Shown piece after piece: positions 13,701 to 28,140 of a DNA stretch of 64,000 nucleotides. This DNA is from Lingula anatina. Lineage: Eukaryota; Brachiopoda; Lingulata; Lingulida; Lingulidae. Each line of letters begins with the position of its first letter. The stretch's first letter is position 1. The notes beneath the pieces were generated by a model. The model was not told the origin of the DNA. It made no database searches and saw only the letters and a list, made by a program, of their open reading frames with translations. The stretch lies in NCBI RefSeq assembly GCF_001039355.2, contig NW_019775390.1, forward strand, positions 62,001-126,000, in the 5' to 3' direction. The position numbers and the translations under genes were made by a program.

Positions 13701-14430
13701 ATACAAAGGAAGTGATCAAAGTTCATTTATGAGTATCGCGTGCTACAGTAACATATAGTTCTCTATAGTTCTAACTCCATGATAGAAACGCCCCTTTCCG
13801 CTGATTACAATCTCACAAATACACCGCTCGCACTAAATAAGGACCTTAAAATCACCTTAGTGAATGGCACCTGTGTATCTAGAGCTATATTTACATGTTT
13901 GATGATTTCTTGAGCTTCAACTTAAAGAAATTGCAGGAAACTTTTTTTTAAAGCAGACTTAGTGTGCTGTGGGTGGCTAGGCATTTGGGATTTTTGACGG
14001 TCTCTGAAAACAGGCAGCTAGTCATGAGTGTGCATAGGTTCTTCCTCAGGAAAATCTTTTAATGAAATAAATGATTTTTTTTTTCACTCAAGAATTCAGA
14101 GGGAAAGAGGGCACAGGACTTTTTTCACTTGTAAATATACCTTACCTATTTTGAGTTTCAGACTCAGTCATGCCACCTGCTTTATTTTCAGACTTCTGTA
14201 TTTACCCCCATAGAGATAAGTGCCTTATTGAAGATGCTGGCGTGCATCAAATTTAAAGCTTGGGATTGCTGTTTAAGCAAGGGAGGGAACTTTTTGTACC
14301 AGCCCCTATCCTACCCCCCCCCCCCCCCCCCCCATCCCTGCTCCCCAATTCTAGAACCATCTGTGATGCTGAGATCAGTTTTTATCTTATCTCCATCTCA
14401 TCCGTTTAGATGGGATTTAATGGTATTTTA
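10762..14430. repeat. diverged (allelic-looking) copy of 14432-18099
   Basis: About 3.67 kb that aligns end to end with 14432-18099 at low divergence. Differences are scattered substitutions, homopolymer-length changes (a T run near 12547 is about 20 long here and about 9 in the other copy), a roughly 10-base insertion near 11156 and a roughly 10-base deletion near 14080. It begins and ends at Ns. This is the pattern of an alternative-haplotype contig inserted into the scaffold. Confidence 0.88.
14314..14333. repeat. poly-C tract (20 nt), length-polymorphic
   Basis: A C run whose counterpart in the other copy, near 17990-18002, is about 12-13 bases and preceded by AAA instead of A. The length difference supports two alleles. 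Confidence 0.9.
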
Positions 14431-14431
14431 N
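14431..14431. other. single N: assembly join
   Basis: After this base the sequence jumps back to the equivalent of 9402. Removing 9402-14431 would give one continuous locus. Confidence 0.88.
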
Positions 14432-17400
14432 CCAAGACTTAAAATGATCAATATATTCATGTCTGAACACACCTCTAGTAAAGTATCTGTCCTTTTGTAC
14501 AATGTTTTTTTTCTCCATCTCAAGTTAAGTCAAGAGTTCAAACATCCCATTACATGTAAATGCTTTCAGGTGTACTTCAAATTTTCCGGAGTTGATTTAA
14601 TCACTTTGGACTAATTTCTGAAAAATTAGGAGTTTATCTGAACCAGTTTTCTGTAATCACAAGAAATTATATTGAAAACAAACATGGAGCAAATAATAGG
14701 GTCCTGTTTATGAGCTGGTATTTACTGATGTCTTTGTTGCTTAGCAACTTAATTTTTAAAGAATGCTCAGGAATTTATTGTTCCAGTAAACCTTTGCTTT
14801 CTACCAGTTAATCAGGGACTCCCGTAGGCCTCAATTATCCAAGTTAGGGCAATCAATAAACTCATACCCCTCATCAAATCGCAACAACAATCTTATTGTC
14901 CATATACATTTTAATTTTTATACTGAGTATTCTGTGGCCCTGAAAATGAATTCTACAAAAAAGAATCCCAGGTGCTCTCAATTTAAACCAAATTGGATGA
15001 AATCGACAGTTTTCATTAATCAGTTACCTTGGTCACTAGCTGACATTTTATTTTACTGGATAGTTTTGGATTTCAAGGTTTATTTTATGTCCTCTGAACT
15101 TCAGAGCTTCCTGTGGGCCCCAGGGGTTACACACACACAGATGTACAGGAGTCCTCTTCTATATTCTACATACAGACCAGCTGTCTTAGTAGGAGGCATT
15201 TCATGGATTTTTTTATTGAGAATTGTATGGGAGTCATTTATTTTACCTGCGCATTTTAATACCTTAAAGCAGGTTGATTGAGAAGATGGGCTGGTCATCC
15301 TGAATTAAGGGAAGAAATGAGTTAATGTCTGTAAGGCTGTACCGTATGCCTGTGTTTTAAGTAGATTTTTACTGACCAGTGTCTTGTCAGATTTACCTGT
15401 ACAAATTGTATCTTGAAGATCGAGTTGGTCATTTTGGAGGGAAGAGTGCTGATCGTTACTGGAGAATTTAGTTTTAGAACTAAACCAAGAGACATTGATG
15501 GATTTTTTAATAACATTGGACCATTTTTTACCTGTGATGTTATAGTTTGTAACCTGAAGCTCAAGAGGTGTTGGAAATTATAAAATGAGCTGCTCTTCTT
15601 TGAATGAAGATATTTTTATGAACTTAAAAGGTGAGTCAGAACAAAATATGTAACTTAAATGAACATTATTAGGAGTTAAATGTTATACTTATGTATGAAA
15701 AGCATGCACATTTGCTTCACTGATACTTGATATTAAATAGTTCATATTTTGTGTTTGCTTAATTTTTCCAATATTTTCTCAGTGCAGATGAAACTGAATG
15801 GTACATATAGTTCATATCATTCTTCTTGTGTCCTGGATTTTAATTTTGAAAAATCGTCTTGAAAAACCAAGAGAATATCAGTTTAATTGTAGAAAAGGGT
15901 TAAAAAACAGAAATGATTGGTAAACCTTGAGGCATGTTTGTACTTGACAAAATATGGAATTTAGAAGGTATTAGTTTTGGACAATCTTCTAGCCTCGGTA
16001 TTTGATGTAATGATGATGTAAGGTAAAATGGCTTAGTGCTGCTACTCATTTTGTGCTAAATGTGAAGTATTACAGGTACAAATATGAACCAGAAGGAAAA
16101 TGTGGAATAACTTACTAAGTCTCACATACTTACATGCATTAATTTCAATTTTTACCATATGTGATTCAGTTTTCACATGTTAATCCTGTTGAGCATTGAC
16201 CAAGTTTTTTTTTTAGTTACCAAAATAATTGAAATATTTATTTTGCAGGATTGAGTTGAATAAAACAATAGTCAATTGAATAAATAGATGTAAATTCAAA
16301 AGATGTTATTAATATTAAGGCCATATCTCTGAGTTAAAGTATTTGCCAAGTTACACATGTATAAGAACCAAAGGCGGAAAGGGGGGGGAGGTTGAAAGAA
16401 CCACCCTTTTGACTAGAAAAGCTTCACTCTAAATCAATTTTGATCTAGGTTCTATGCCATTTGTCAAGCTGGGTCAACTCAGAGGGAGTTAAAAGGTCAA
16501 CTCTTCTCTGAAAAAGACCCCCCCCCCTTTGAAGTTCTTGGCTACAGGCATGTTTATACCTGTATAACATTCTTGATCCTACCTTATCTTGTCCATCTGA
16601 CTGAGCAGTGAGGTTACCAGTTTGTTAGATTATGTAAAGGTCTAGGCTCTATCAACTTCATGCCTGGTATGCTCCCACATTACCAGTGAAGCTGATAGGA
16701 AACAGTAGACTGTCTGTATGTATACCTTTAGCTTCTCAGCCCTATATAATGGCCACTTGGCCTCATGAAACTACCAGTCCAAATCAAAATTAACTAGTCT
16801 GAAGATGAAATCTGTAGATAATAGAATAATGTTCTGTGGCAACTGATCAAATTCCCAGTATTCCAGTGGGACAAGTAACTTTGAAAATGCAATTCTTTTA
16901 TTTGTCTGTCATCCAGTCCATTGGTCAGTTCTCTTGGGTCAGACTGGACTGGACTGGACTGGGCACTGATGAAAAGAAATATAGGCATTTGAAAAATGAA
17001 TTCAGAAAAAGAACCATTCAGTTTCTGAAATATGAATTTAGAAAGAGAATCCTTCAGTTTTTTGCTGTTGTCTGATACTCTTTCCTAAATGTCGAAGGCT
17101 GTATAATAATGTTTTGCTATTAAAAAAGGTTTGGCTTGTAGTGAAACTACTTGGTTTTAAAAAATGTGAACTGTTACGATTGATACCAGTACACTGGGTG
17201 TAATAGAAATTGGAGAATTCATCTTGAAAATTATTGGTTTATCCCCCTCCTCTTTCTGTATTGTAAAAAGTGTTGTTCACATGTATAATATGGTGCTTGT
17301 ATTACAATTATGTGCTTGTATAATATACGGGCTACTTGTATGTAGTAACCAATTTATACAAAGGAAGTGATCAAAGTTCATTATGAGTATCGCGTGCTAC

Positions 17401-18099
17401 AATAGCATATAGTTCTCTATAGTTCTAACTCCATGATAGAAACGCCCCTTTCCGCTGATTACAATCTCACAAATACACCGCTCGCACTAAATAAGGACCT
17501 TAAAATCACCTTAGTGAATGGCACCTGTGTATCTAGAGCTATATTTACATGTTTGATGATTTCTTGAGCTTCAACTTAAAGAAATTACAGGAAACTTTTT
17601 TTTAAACCAGACTTAGTGTGCTGTGGGTGGCTAGGCATTTGGGATTTTTGACGGTCTCTGAAAACAGGCAGCTAGTCATGAGTGTGCATAGGTTCTTCCT
17701 CAGGAAAATCTTTTAATGAAATAGATAATTTATTTTTTTTAAAGATAGGCTATTTTTTCACTCAAGAATACGGAGGGAAAGAGGGCACAGGAATTTTTTT
17801 CACTTGTAAATATACCTTACCTATTTTGAGTTTCAGACTCATTCATGCCACCTGCTTTATTTTCAGACTTCTGTATTTACCCCCTCAGAGATAAGTGCCT
17901 TATTGAAGATGCTGGCGTGCATCAAATTTAAAGCTTGGGATTGCTGTTTAAGCAAGGGAGGGAACTTTTTGTACCAGCCCCTATCCTAAACCCCCCCCCC
18001 CCATCCCTGCTCCCCAATTCTAGAACCATCTGTGATGCTGAGATTAGTTTTTATCTTATCTCCATCTCATCCGTTTAGATGGGATTTAATGGTGTTTTA
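14432..18099. repeat. copy 3, the only complete copy of the triplicated block
   Basis: Its first 1,359 bases match copy 1 and its whole length matches the diverged copy. It alone continues without interruption into unique sequence after 18099. No gene is recognised in it. Open frames at 14934 and 16836 are not preserved intact between copies and show no family motif. Confidence 0.85.
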
Positions 18100-19564
18100 A
18101 TGATTCAAATTGATACCAGAGGAAGGAAGGCTATGAGACCAGGTGAGTTGATGTGGCCGTGTTGGTGGTGGAAGTAGGGAGCAGATACCATCTCTGTACT
18201 GAGTTCTTTCAACTCGTACTTCCTTTTCAGGCGTTGAAAAAGAAACATTAGGCTAGATTGTTCTTAGTTTTGCACTGTTGCACTGTGTTTCATTCAGCCT
18301 GCACTGTCTACACCCACATACCAGTAGAGAGTATTCCATTGATCTAATGTCTTTATTTGAGAATTGGAGGAGACAGGCCGTCTAAAGCAGAATGTGACTT
18401 GTTATGCATAACCAACCAATCTGTATGATTTGGTCTGTCGCCAAAACTACAAACAGGACCCAGGGTGCATCCCTAAGGTATGTTCAGATAGATGAGAACA
18501 GATCTAGTGTTCTCTGTTAAATATATATGGTAAATTGTGTTAATCAGACAGTAGGTGGGTTAATGCTGAGCTGACAACTTGGGTATTATAGTTTGACTTG
18601 AATCAGAACCATCATCCCCAGTTAACGTTTCCTCTATATATCATATCAGTATTATGTAATAAGTGAATTGTATGTTTTATTTTACGCAGTCTGTTTATAT
18701 CCTAGTTCTGCTTTACAAAACAGCCTGTTTCAAAAGTTGATCTTTAGGCTTTTATCGAAAATTTGAATCAATTTGGTTCAAAGATGAATCTGAAGCCTGC
18801 TAAAAAACTGTCATGAAACTTTCAGTCTTTAGCATCCACTATATTTTTTTACCCTTTGTGACACTGTTTCTGTATTCCCATTAAGTGGATCATAACTGAT
18901 TCATATCTTGCTAGATCAAGGTGCAGTACAATTGTGGGTCTAGCAGATAAGACATCTTCAAAACGCCAGTTCTTTTGTGAAACGATGGCCCATGACATAA
19001 TAATCGTCTACTTGCAGACGGAACTGATAGTTTTCACCAATGATGGCGTTTCAACAAGCTATCTTGAGCCCTGGATGTTAATAATAAAAATAGTAGGTCA
19101 CCTTTGCCCTACATATAGTTAGGATTCATATTCATTCATAAATATTCCCATAGCTTGGCCCACTCCATTCATAGCTGGACTTATCATGATCCAGAAGTGG
19201 GTCAATGGTCCCTAAATGTCCTGCAGTTACTGGGATCACTATCTGGATGAAAGGGATTGCAGCATTTATGTGGTAGTTATTACACCTGGGGATTTGTACT
19301 GATATCTATGATTGGAATAGAATTTTAAGCTGATGCTTACAAAAAACCAGGGATGGTACAGGTCAGTTCATTTATAAATACAGATTGTAAGTTTATGATT
19401 TTAGAACTAATTATTAGTTTCTGCTCCTCTCACATTGAATATTACTCGCATATCAGTGTAGAGGTTCTGTATGACAGCTTTGAGGTTCACTTCATTTTGG
19501 GGTTTTAACAGGTTTTGACGTATTTGTGATCTTCTACCAAGATCTCCCCCCAACCACCACCATA

Positions 19565-19615
<51 letters not shown>

Positions 19616-22600
19616 GTATATATACACAGCCTTTTGCCACAGTGCCCCATACAGTCTCAGATCAACATACTCCTTGTTGCATCATTACAAACAACAGTGT
19701 CTGTTTTTCCATCTAAATGCTGATCATTATGCTGCCTATAACATGCAACCAAACCCTGCTGTCAGTAGTTGCTCTATGCTAATGGGCATGGCAGGCAAAA
19801 TGTCAGAGATGTTTTTTTTGGTTGATATGTACAACTAGTTATTTTTTCATTTCCTGCAGAGAAGGATAAGGCTACAAGGTGTGCCTTTTAAATTCAATTT
19901 TTTCCCAAAGATTAGAGCCTTGCATTGGCATAGCCATAGTTGATGTATTTGTCATACGCTCTATCTAAAAATCCTCACATTTTAAGGACATTAAACATGT
20001 TACATGACAGAGAATTGTTCTTAGGACACATATTTACTATTGCTGGTAGAAGTAGGGAAAAAGAAATTGATCAAATATTGTTTAAATTTTCATGTGCCTG
20101 TCTGTATGATCCAATTTTCCAACACAGAAACTGCCAAATAATGTTTAACTCAATGAGGCTTGTAAATATGCTTTGGTCAAAGCAGTTCATTGTCCACTAA
20201 TGGTCAGTTGCATAATTAAACAGTGATGTATTAGTGTCCAGTGGACAGTCCGATGACCATTAGTAGATATCACTGAGGAACTAATGATCCATGCAGACTG
20301 CCAGGATTTTTATTTATAGAGAAATTTGAGGGATTTTAAGCTAAAGGTGAATCAATGCTTGGTGTCATATAGTGAAGGGTGATTGCGTTAGTTGAGATGT
20401 TAAATCTACAATGTAAATGTTCTGATGTTGTATCAAGAACTTCTATTAGGAATATGGACAATGAAATTCAAGGATTTCAAGAAGGGGTGGAGTTTGGGAA
20501 ATACTTTTTTTTGTCACCTCCAATGTCTAATTTTAGATATCATGTATTACTTAAGTTTCTCTTGGAATCTTTTCTCCTCACTTTGCAATGGATGGAAGGA
20601 GATGGAAGTGGCTTAATCTGTTTTTTTTTTTATGGGATTATTTGATGAAGGAAAACGGTGCCATTAGATAACCACATTATTGCCATTTGTAAATGTGAAG
20701 GTCTTTCATGTAGAATTTGTGATTCACTTTGTATGTCCAACCCTGATGCGCATCAGTATTCAATTTCCTCAGATGGTTATCAAGTTAAGGTAATGAAGAA
20801 CTGCAGTAGATGGGTTTCTATAATTTAAATGCCTTGTTTCTCATGTTGGTATACATAACTTCTAAATGTGTTAATTCCTAAAGACACCTGGGTTATTTTC
20901 TGAGAGATGGGGAAATAGCAAGACCTGGCTCAGACTGATAATGTCCTCTTGGCTCCTAAAAGAAGTTTCATTGTTTTTCACCTTTATAGAGTTGTGTGTG
21001 CTACTTTGCATTTTTCATTTGATGTTTGATTATTATGATCACTAAAAATGACATACTTCTGTTTTTATTTATTCTTGTGAAAATTATCTTCAGCTTTTGG
21101 AAAAAAACTCTAGATTTAATTTCATGCATTAGACAGAATATAATGCTACATACTAGTACATGTTTAGCTACATTGAGTTTGTTTTTAATCATCTTTTACT
21201 TACCTTAAAGCTGAGCGTGAGAATTTAACACAGACAGATAATGTTGTCTTTGTTTCCATGGTGACCAGTGAATGCTGCATGATCTGGTTAACATTCTCAT
21301 GCACTTTCAAATGGTAATCAAGTCGGTAAGTATTGGCCATAGTCTTAAGACCCTGTGCAGGTAGACTTCCCAATTGAATGAGATGAGAAGTGCCCAGAGA
21401 GAAAGATGCATACTCCTTCACTATGTTAGTGATTGAGGCAGTAAGTAATACGTTGAGATATCAAGGTGAAAGGAGTTGAATATTTAATGATCTGTCTTTT
21501 TAAGATGGAGCCTAATTGATCTGCCTATAGATGCTCTGTATTATTTGCATACTTTTGGTGATGCCTCTAAAATCAAATGATAATGGCTCCCTTCATAGTA
21601 CTTACCAATCAGACTATATAGAATACTACAGAAATTGGATTGTAGAATATGTGGTCAACATCTCTCGGAAGTAATTAATTGCATTTGTTTACTATAAAAG
21701 TTATAAAGAAAGTGACAGAAACTTCAGGTACTTTGTAGACAACATACTTGTATTCCAGTTGCTGCAGTACAACTTCATCACCAGGCAATTTGTTCCCAAG
21801 GTTCTTTGCTTCTAATAAATTAACCAGCATATTTCACATAACGGATGTATTCTCAACATTTAGTTTTTTTTCCCCACTTAACACATCTTAGTAAATAACA
21901 GCATGGTTCCATTTTGATTTCATTCTTGACTACAGGTGTACATTTTATCTGATATCAGTTTTCTGGCTTTTTATCAGAATGTGTGAAAGTGATGTGATGT
22001 TGATAAGTTGAAAAAGGGATGAATTTCATAACATTTCTTTAAGAAACAAATGTACTTTGAACACAGAATTTTTTCTCAGTGGTAAGTTTTCATAATATTG
22101 AGAAAATACTTGCTTATCAGCAATTAAATTATTTCATCTATCAGAACTGTAAAAAATTAATAAATTGGGGGGGGGGGGGATTAAGGATTGGCAAGCCCAT
22201 CTTGATTTCAGAGGGAAAATGTCTATTTAACCCTCAGACATGTGTCTATCTGTAACATAACCTCCTTAATGTTGTGCTAGCACTTCACATTATACCTATC
22301 TGTCTGGTTATTATCTCAGATTACCCAACCATCCATCATCTGTTGACATAATGAAGTTCCGTGATGCAATCAAGTAATTAGTGAGGGAATATGATATCAT
22401 ATCTTGTCTGGCTGTGATGAATTACTTTTCTGGTCGTGAGTTTCAGATTTGAGTTTTGCTTATTCTGTTTATGTGTGTGGGCTTATTCTTTTCACTTAAA
22501 ATAGAAGTCTTGATATAGCAATTTTATTTTTTCAAATTGAAAAAAATATTATAAATATATATTTTAGCAAGTTGTGGTTTTTTAGCTTTGGAAAATTTTT

Positions 22601-25600
22601 ACTTGATTGATAACTTCATTGCACAGAGAAGACAGCAGGCACCTATTTCATCATGTCTGCAAAAATGCCTCCATTATCATTACAATAATCTAATAGAGAG
22701 GGGGAAAAACATAAGCTCTGCAGCCTTTATGATTGATATTATTTGGGAATCTATCCTAGTGCTGGAACCGACTTCTAGGAATTTTCAGCAACATCAATAC
22801 GGATCAGGGATAAAACCCAGTGTGGTGCGGCAGACAGATTAATCTGGATTTCTAAGTCTGGAGATGACCTATTAGCATTTCTGACTGGCTGAAGAGGTGG
22901 CTCAATGTGGACAGGATTTATGTTGTATAGATAGGAAGAATTTCTTTGCTCACTAGTTCGTGAATCTTGGTTTATTTTGCTGAGTGCTTTGTTGTGCAAC
23001 CAGCTGCTTGGCAGTTAGACAAAAGACTGGAATGCAGGTAGGAAACCCATCAAAATTCATGGAAAATCTGGCAGGCATGGTTGCCAGCAGCATAGTTATC
23101 AAGTTTTGTGTGTGAATGAATGAAAAGTAATGGAAAATGAGAGGATTGGTACAGTTGAATGTCACTACTGTAGCTCTTGGCTAATCCTTGCATGTTATGC
23201 TTATCTAAACCAGTAAGACTAATGCTGCATTTCAGTTTGCAGTATTGCAAGAATGCAGATAGTAATTAGCGATCATGAAATATCTATGTCATAGCATTTT
23301 CAAGAATCCGTGATAAAATAATGGTGAGCGAAATAATGCTGTTTTGTGTATACCCTTATAAAGCATAGTTCATTAAGGATGAGAGAGATGTTACGGTTTT
23401 TATCATTGCCCAAAAAATTGTGATGGCATAGTACATGGGGAATGTATGTTATACTAGAGTGGTAGTTTTTCAAGAACATAGTAAGATGATGGTTTGTCAG
23501 ATATACACTTTTAGCCAGCAGTTTGGGCTCAGACTGGGTGATCAGTTCTGCATTGAAAGGAAAATATATATTTTAGATACAGGGGCCCAGCATTCATCAT
23601 TTGTGTCATACCGTAATTGAATAGATGCAGAAGCCTCTACATTGACTTGTTATTAGGAACTATCAGAAGTAATAATTTTGTTTTCTAGAGCTTTTTTCTA
23701 TTTGTGATAGATGTATTTTTCAAAATTCCTGTTCTTTAATTTGGTGTATATGCATGTGTGTGTGTGTGTGACTGCATGCGTGCGTGCGTACATGCATACT
23801 TGTATTCCGTTTTATTTTAAAAAGGAGAAGTCACGGTGGAGAGCCTAGAGCGTCACCATACTGCTGACCACTGACCACTCAGTGCAGCCTTTTATCGGTC
23901 AGTTTATGGGTAACTCTGTGGTCAGTTTCCGTGATATCTATGTGGGTAATTCTGAGAAATGGCCAAACTGATCAACTGTATTTATGTCAAGAAAAAATCC
24001 TACATGAAAAATTTCTTGCAGCTCTGTTTCATGGAATTTATCAGGGTTCCAAATATAGATATAAAAAGTGCTAGTAAAGGAAATTTCATTAATTATTAAT
24101 GTCCATTTAAGATTTTTCATTCTCTTTGATGTTTAATTTAGATACAAATGAACCAAAAAAATAGACAATGTTGAGCTTGGTTGTCTGTATAGAATCCCTC
24201 TTAAGGACAGGAATCCATTAACTTGACTCTTACCTATTATTGATGAAGATGTATGATTGTTTATGTTTAGGATTTCCATCCACAAAGTTAGAAAATTTGA
24301 TGAATGACTTATTAATAGGATTAGAGTGATTAAATAGACTCTTTGTTTAGCTGAAAGCTTTTGTTAATTAAAAAAATCAATAAGATTGAATAAAAAAGTG
24401 AAGATTTACAAGAGGGAATATTTGAAGGGGGGAGGTATTATTTTACTTGTGCTGGATAAAGAAATTATGAAGTGATGCAGCAGATATCTGGAGAAGAATG
24501 GTTTATTTTGATGTGAAAATTTCTTGCAGTGATCACGTAGAGGAAGTACTTGAGATGTCTGGGTCAGTTTAGGGCTCTAGTCAGAAATGTCAGTTATCAT
24601 ACAATATTACATGGGTTATTTTGATACAACTGAAGTATGTGAGCACAAAATGGCTGTAAAATATAATTTCAATGATATTAAGTGTTGTAAGATTGATGTA
24701 ACTTACATCAGTACTTGGGTATAAAAGAACTGTTGATTGAAACCTACGGGTAATCTAGCAAATCTTTGTTGGCATGCAAAAAGCTTATAGAGGAACAATA
24801 TTAAATTTTTTTTTTCAACCTAGTAGATTTGGACATGGAAAAGAGGATGTGCCAAAGATTTGGATATTGAAATTCTATGCAATACCAATAGGAAGTACGG
24901 ACATTATTCAGGTTTTGTCCTCAAAATTACGGTTTATTTATTTTCTTTAGAAAAAGGGGGGAGGGGAGAGAAGAAGAAACTTGTCCTTATCCACCATAGT
25001 ATATTTCTGGTGGATCTTCCATCACAGAAAATTTGTTTAAATTCAAGCCCTGCCCTTTCAAAAAAAAAAAAGGTTGCTAAAATTTGAGTTTTGAAAACAG
25101 ACACTTATTACAAGCCAGTGATGTATTTTTACATTCGTGAGTAACACTTCCTCGGGGTGGAGCTTATCTGGCTGAAAATGAAGACTTGTGTTCACTTGAT
25201 TTATACCTCTTTGTTCTACAATTGATTTTTGAATTATTTTTTGAAAGGAGAGCAGACATATCAACACAGTTGTTTAGTAAATATGATTTATTACAATTTA
25301 GAACATCTGTTTTACTAAAAGTTAAAGCTTATGATTCATGGAGTAATGCTGTTACAAATAAGTGAGTGAATAACAATAAATCTCCCTATGCCAAAACTTA
25401 TAGTACACATTCTGTTTATTTCCATGTTAAAGGATAAGACCTATAATACCATGACATGTTTATGTAACATTCTTAAGTATTTACCTGGAAGGCTACATGT
25501 CTTAGCGTCTTGCCATTGAAATACAGGTTTTCTCTAAATCTACCCATTTAAAATTCACAGGGTTTTTCAAAATCAAAATATCTTGTATGTGAAATGTATG

Positions 25601-28140
25601 GTCACCAAAATCGACTCGCTTGTTAGTCCTGGTTTTTTTTTTTTAAACCCATCTTGTGCGAGCTCCAAGGCTCCTAACGTTGACTGTACAGTAGCACCTA
25701 TTACAAAAAATATCAATTTAGTCAAAGAAAACTAAGTGGGATTTTATATTTATTGATTTTTAAAAAGCTTTGTATTAAAAAGTTATCATTAAAAAAAGAT
25801 TAAAATATAGAAAATAAAAAAGGACAAACTTATAGAGAAAGAAAAAGAGAAATATTCAGCTTATTGACTAACACAGAAGCCATGTGGCAATAAGTACATC
25901 TCTACGGTACCTAGATAATTACAGTGTACCTCATATTGCTGCAGACACTTCAACTGAATACCTGGCCATACCTGTATTAAGTAATTACTGTCCCTTCACA
26001 CCAATTATTAGTGAGATGAAGTGCATTAATGACTACCCGTGTCCAGTAACTGGGCAGTCAGACTGAGGCACCATTAAGTACTCTCTGCAGGTAGAGGTTT
26101 GGACACTTCGAAAGCTTCAAAGGAATCCTATCATAGTTTCTGTGTCTGTGTAGAGAGGTAGGTAGAATACTAATATAAGAGGTATATCAAGGAGCACAAT
26201 TTGAAAACTGTGACTGCAAAATATACACTTATGAACAGATTGTATTGAGAGATGGTGGTGTAATGTGGAGAATGTCTTTAGGATGCTTAATTTTCTGGAG
26301 CGTTATTAGCACCTCAGCTCTTCAGTAACCTAAGGTTTGCTATTAAATGATTTTAAAAAAGATAATTTTTGCAATCAGCAGGAATGAACTATATTTTCTT
26401 TAATTTCAAGATACATTGTACCATTCACTCTGTGAATATTTAGAATGAAAGTATTTTGACATAACATATATATCAAAGATGAAACATCATAAAGAAGAGC
26501 ATGGTATAACATCATCTCGTGACAGGAGATGTGAATAGGATGTTTTGTATCTTTTTCTGTTCCCTATAGGTTAAGTCCACCCTTTGGTCAAAAGTTCTGT
26601 CATAGAGCAGACTACAAAACCTATAACACATTAAATATGTAAGTAATTGCCTCATCACTTCATGGCCCCAAACCACCCAAATGTTTACATCATCACTGGT
26701 CCATGGGTTATGTAAAAAAATTGGTCCCATTTGTTTGTAAGTACTGACTTTTGTCTTGATGTGACTTAAGCTTTAATTGATTTATTCTTTAGTTATCCAT
26801 GTTACTCCCTATATCATGAAAATGGTTTTTTTTTATCATAAAACATGAGTAAAAGAAGTAAGGTAAAACATAACTCGATAGATAACATTATGAAAAAAAC
26901 ATTATTTTTGTTGACATATCTTGCTTTTAGTTAATGTTCTTATCAGAAAATTTTTCTTGTACTCAACCAGGCCTAAGAATTGCTTTTCCAAAGAATACAT
27001 CATTGACTTTTTTTTTGAATTAAAAAAATGGCTGTAATTTTGGACGTGGCATTTGCAGTATTGTCATGCCTTGTGAATAGCTGCATGCCACAAATTTCTT
27101 TTTAACTGCTGAGAATAGATTGAGTTTTTATTCCCCTCACAATCCCCTACTGTTCAGGTTATAAAGTGAGGAATGCCAGGGCCCCAGGTACATGCTTTGA
27201 TTATCTTAGATAAAATGTGCATGTCAAGCTTTTATAACAGTGATTCAGACAATGATTATTACATAGTAAAACTTGCACTCATTTCATTGTTGTTTTATTT
27301 TCCTTAATTAATTGGAGTTTTTTTGTTTTTTTTTGATTTATAATAATTGTTAATTTACTGGCATACTAGTCAGGTTAAAGGAGATAAAAGAAAGTTGATG
27401 AATACATATTTTACTTTCCTTTGTTAACATGATGTGTACACTCACATGTAACAAAATGACACAACATTTTTCCTCATACTGATAATGCCAGATGGCTACT
27501 GAATGAAACAATATTATTTATAGTTTATAGAATTTGAAATCAGAATGGAGAACACAAGAATCATTTAGAGTAAGCTCTTCATTGTCAATGTCTTGAATGA
27601 AGTCATTACAAATTTTACAATAAATTAAGATGTTGTAAAATCCAAGAAGGGGTATAAAGTTATTAAAGAGTACCGACATCTATATATTTAGTATTTTATG
27701 GTCAAAGACACCATAGTTTCTGAACCACAGGTATGCTTCAGGTGAAGACTGTTTATTGTTAGGATATTTATGGCCCTGTCAACTGTCAGTTGATGGAAAT
27801 GAAAATATGTTGTTAAATAATTAACACTCTTTTAAGGACTAGTTTCTGCATCAGTCAGTCTTCTGGGGTTTTCTTTTTCCATGCAAGCATTTGAGAGCTG
27901 TATTGAAAGTGAATATCTTTTTTTCTACCAGACAGTTTATTATAGACTGCCTTTCTTAATGTCAAGTCATGGTTCACTCACACTAAAGGTGGAGTGAGAG
28001 AAGAAAATATATTGTCAACTATTTGATGGGCTTCTAGGCTGGATTATATAGACTGTCAATCATGTATGGCTCAGTTGCATGGACTTAGATACAGAGGGTA
28101 TCGCAAAAAAATATCACAAACTTAATTGACAGCCTGCCAG
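18100..28140. other. non-coding AT-rich region
   Basis: About 10 kb without a supportable exon; open frames are short (at most 88 codons) and of random composition. It contains a CT microsatellite (19567-19613), a short stem with arms ACTAATGGTCA and TGACCATTAGT near 20198-20268, a G run near 22168-22180 and a GT/GC-rich alternating patch near 23753-23800. A consensus donor CCAG|GTGAGT lies at 18139-18148. It could be intron or intergenic. Confidence 0.5.
19567..19613. repeat. (CT)n microsatellite
   Basis: About 23 uninterrupted CT units. The Arg/Glu-repeat and Leu/Ser-repeat frames over it are artefacts. Confidence 0.95.

Noticed and set aside
14228-14614. 128-codon frame running across the N at 14431
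   Set aside because: It joins two contigs through an ambiguous base and includes a poly-C read as proline; not a real gene.
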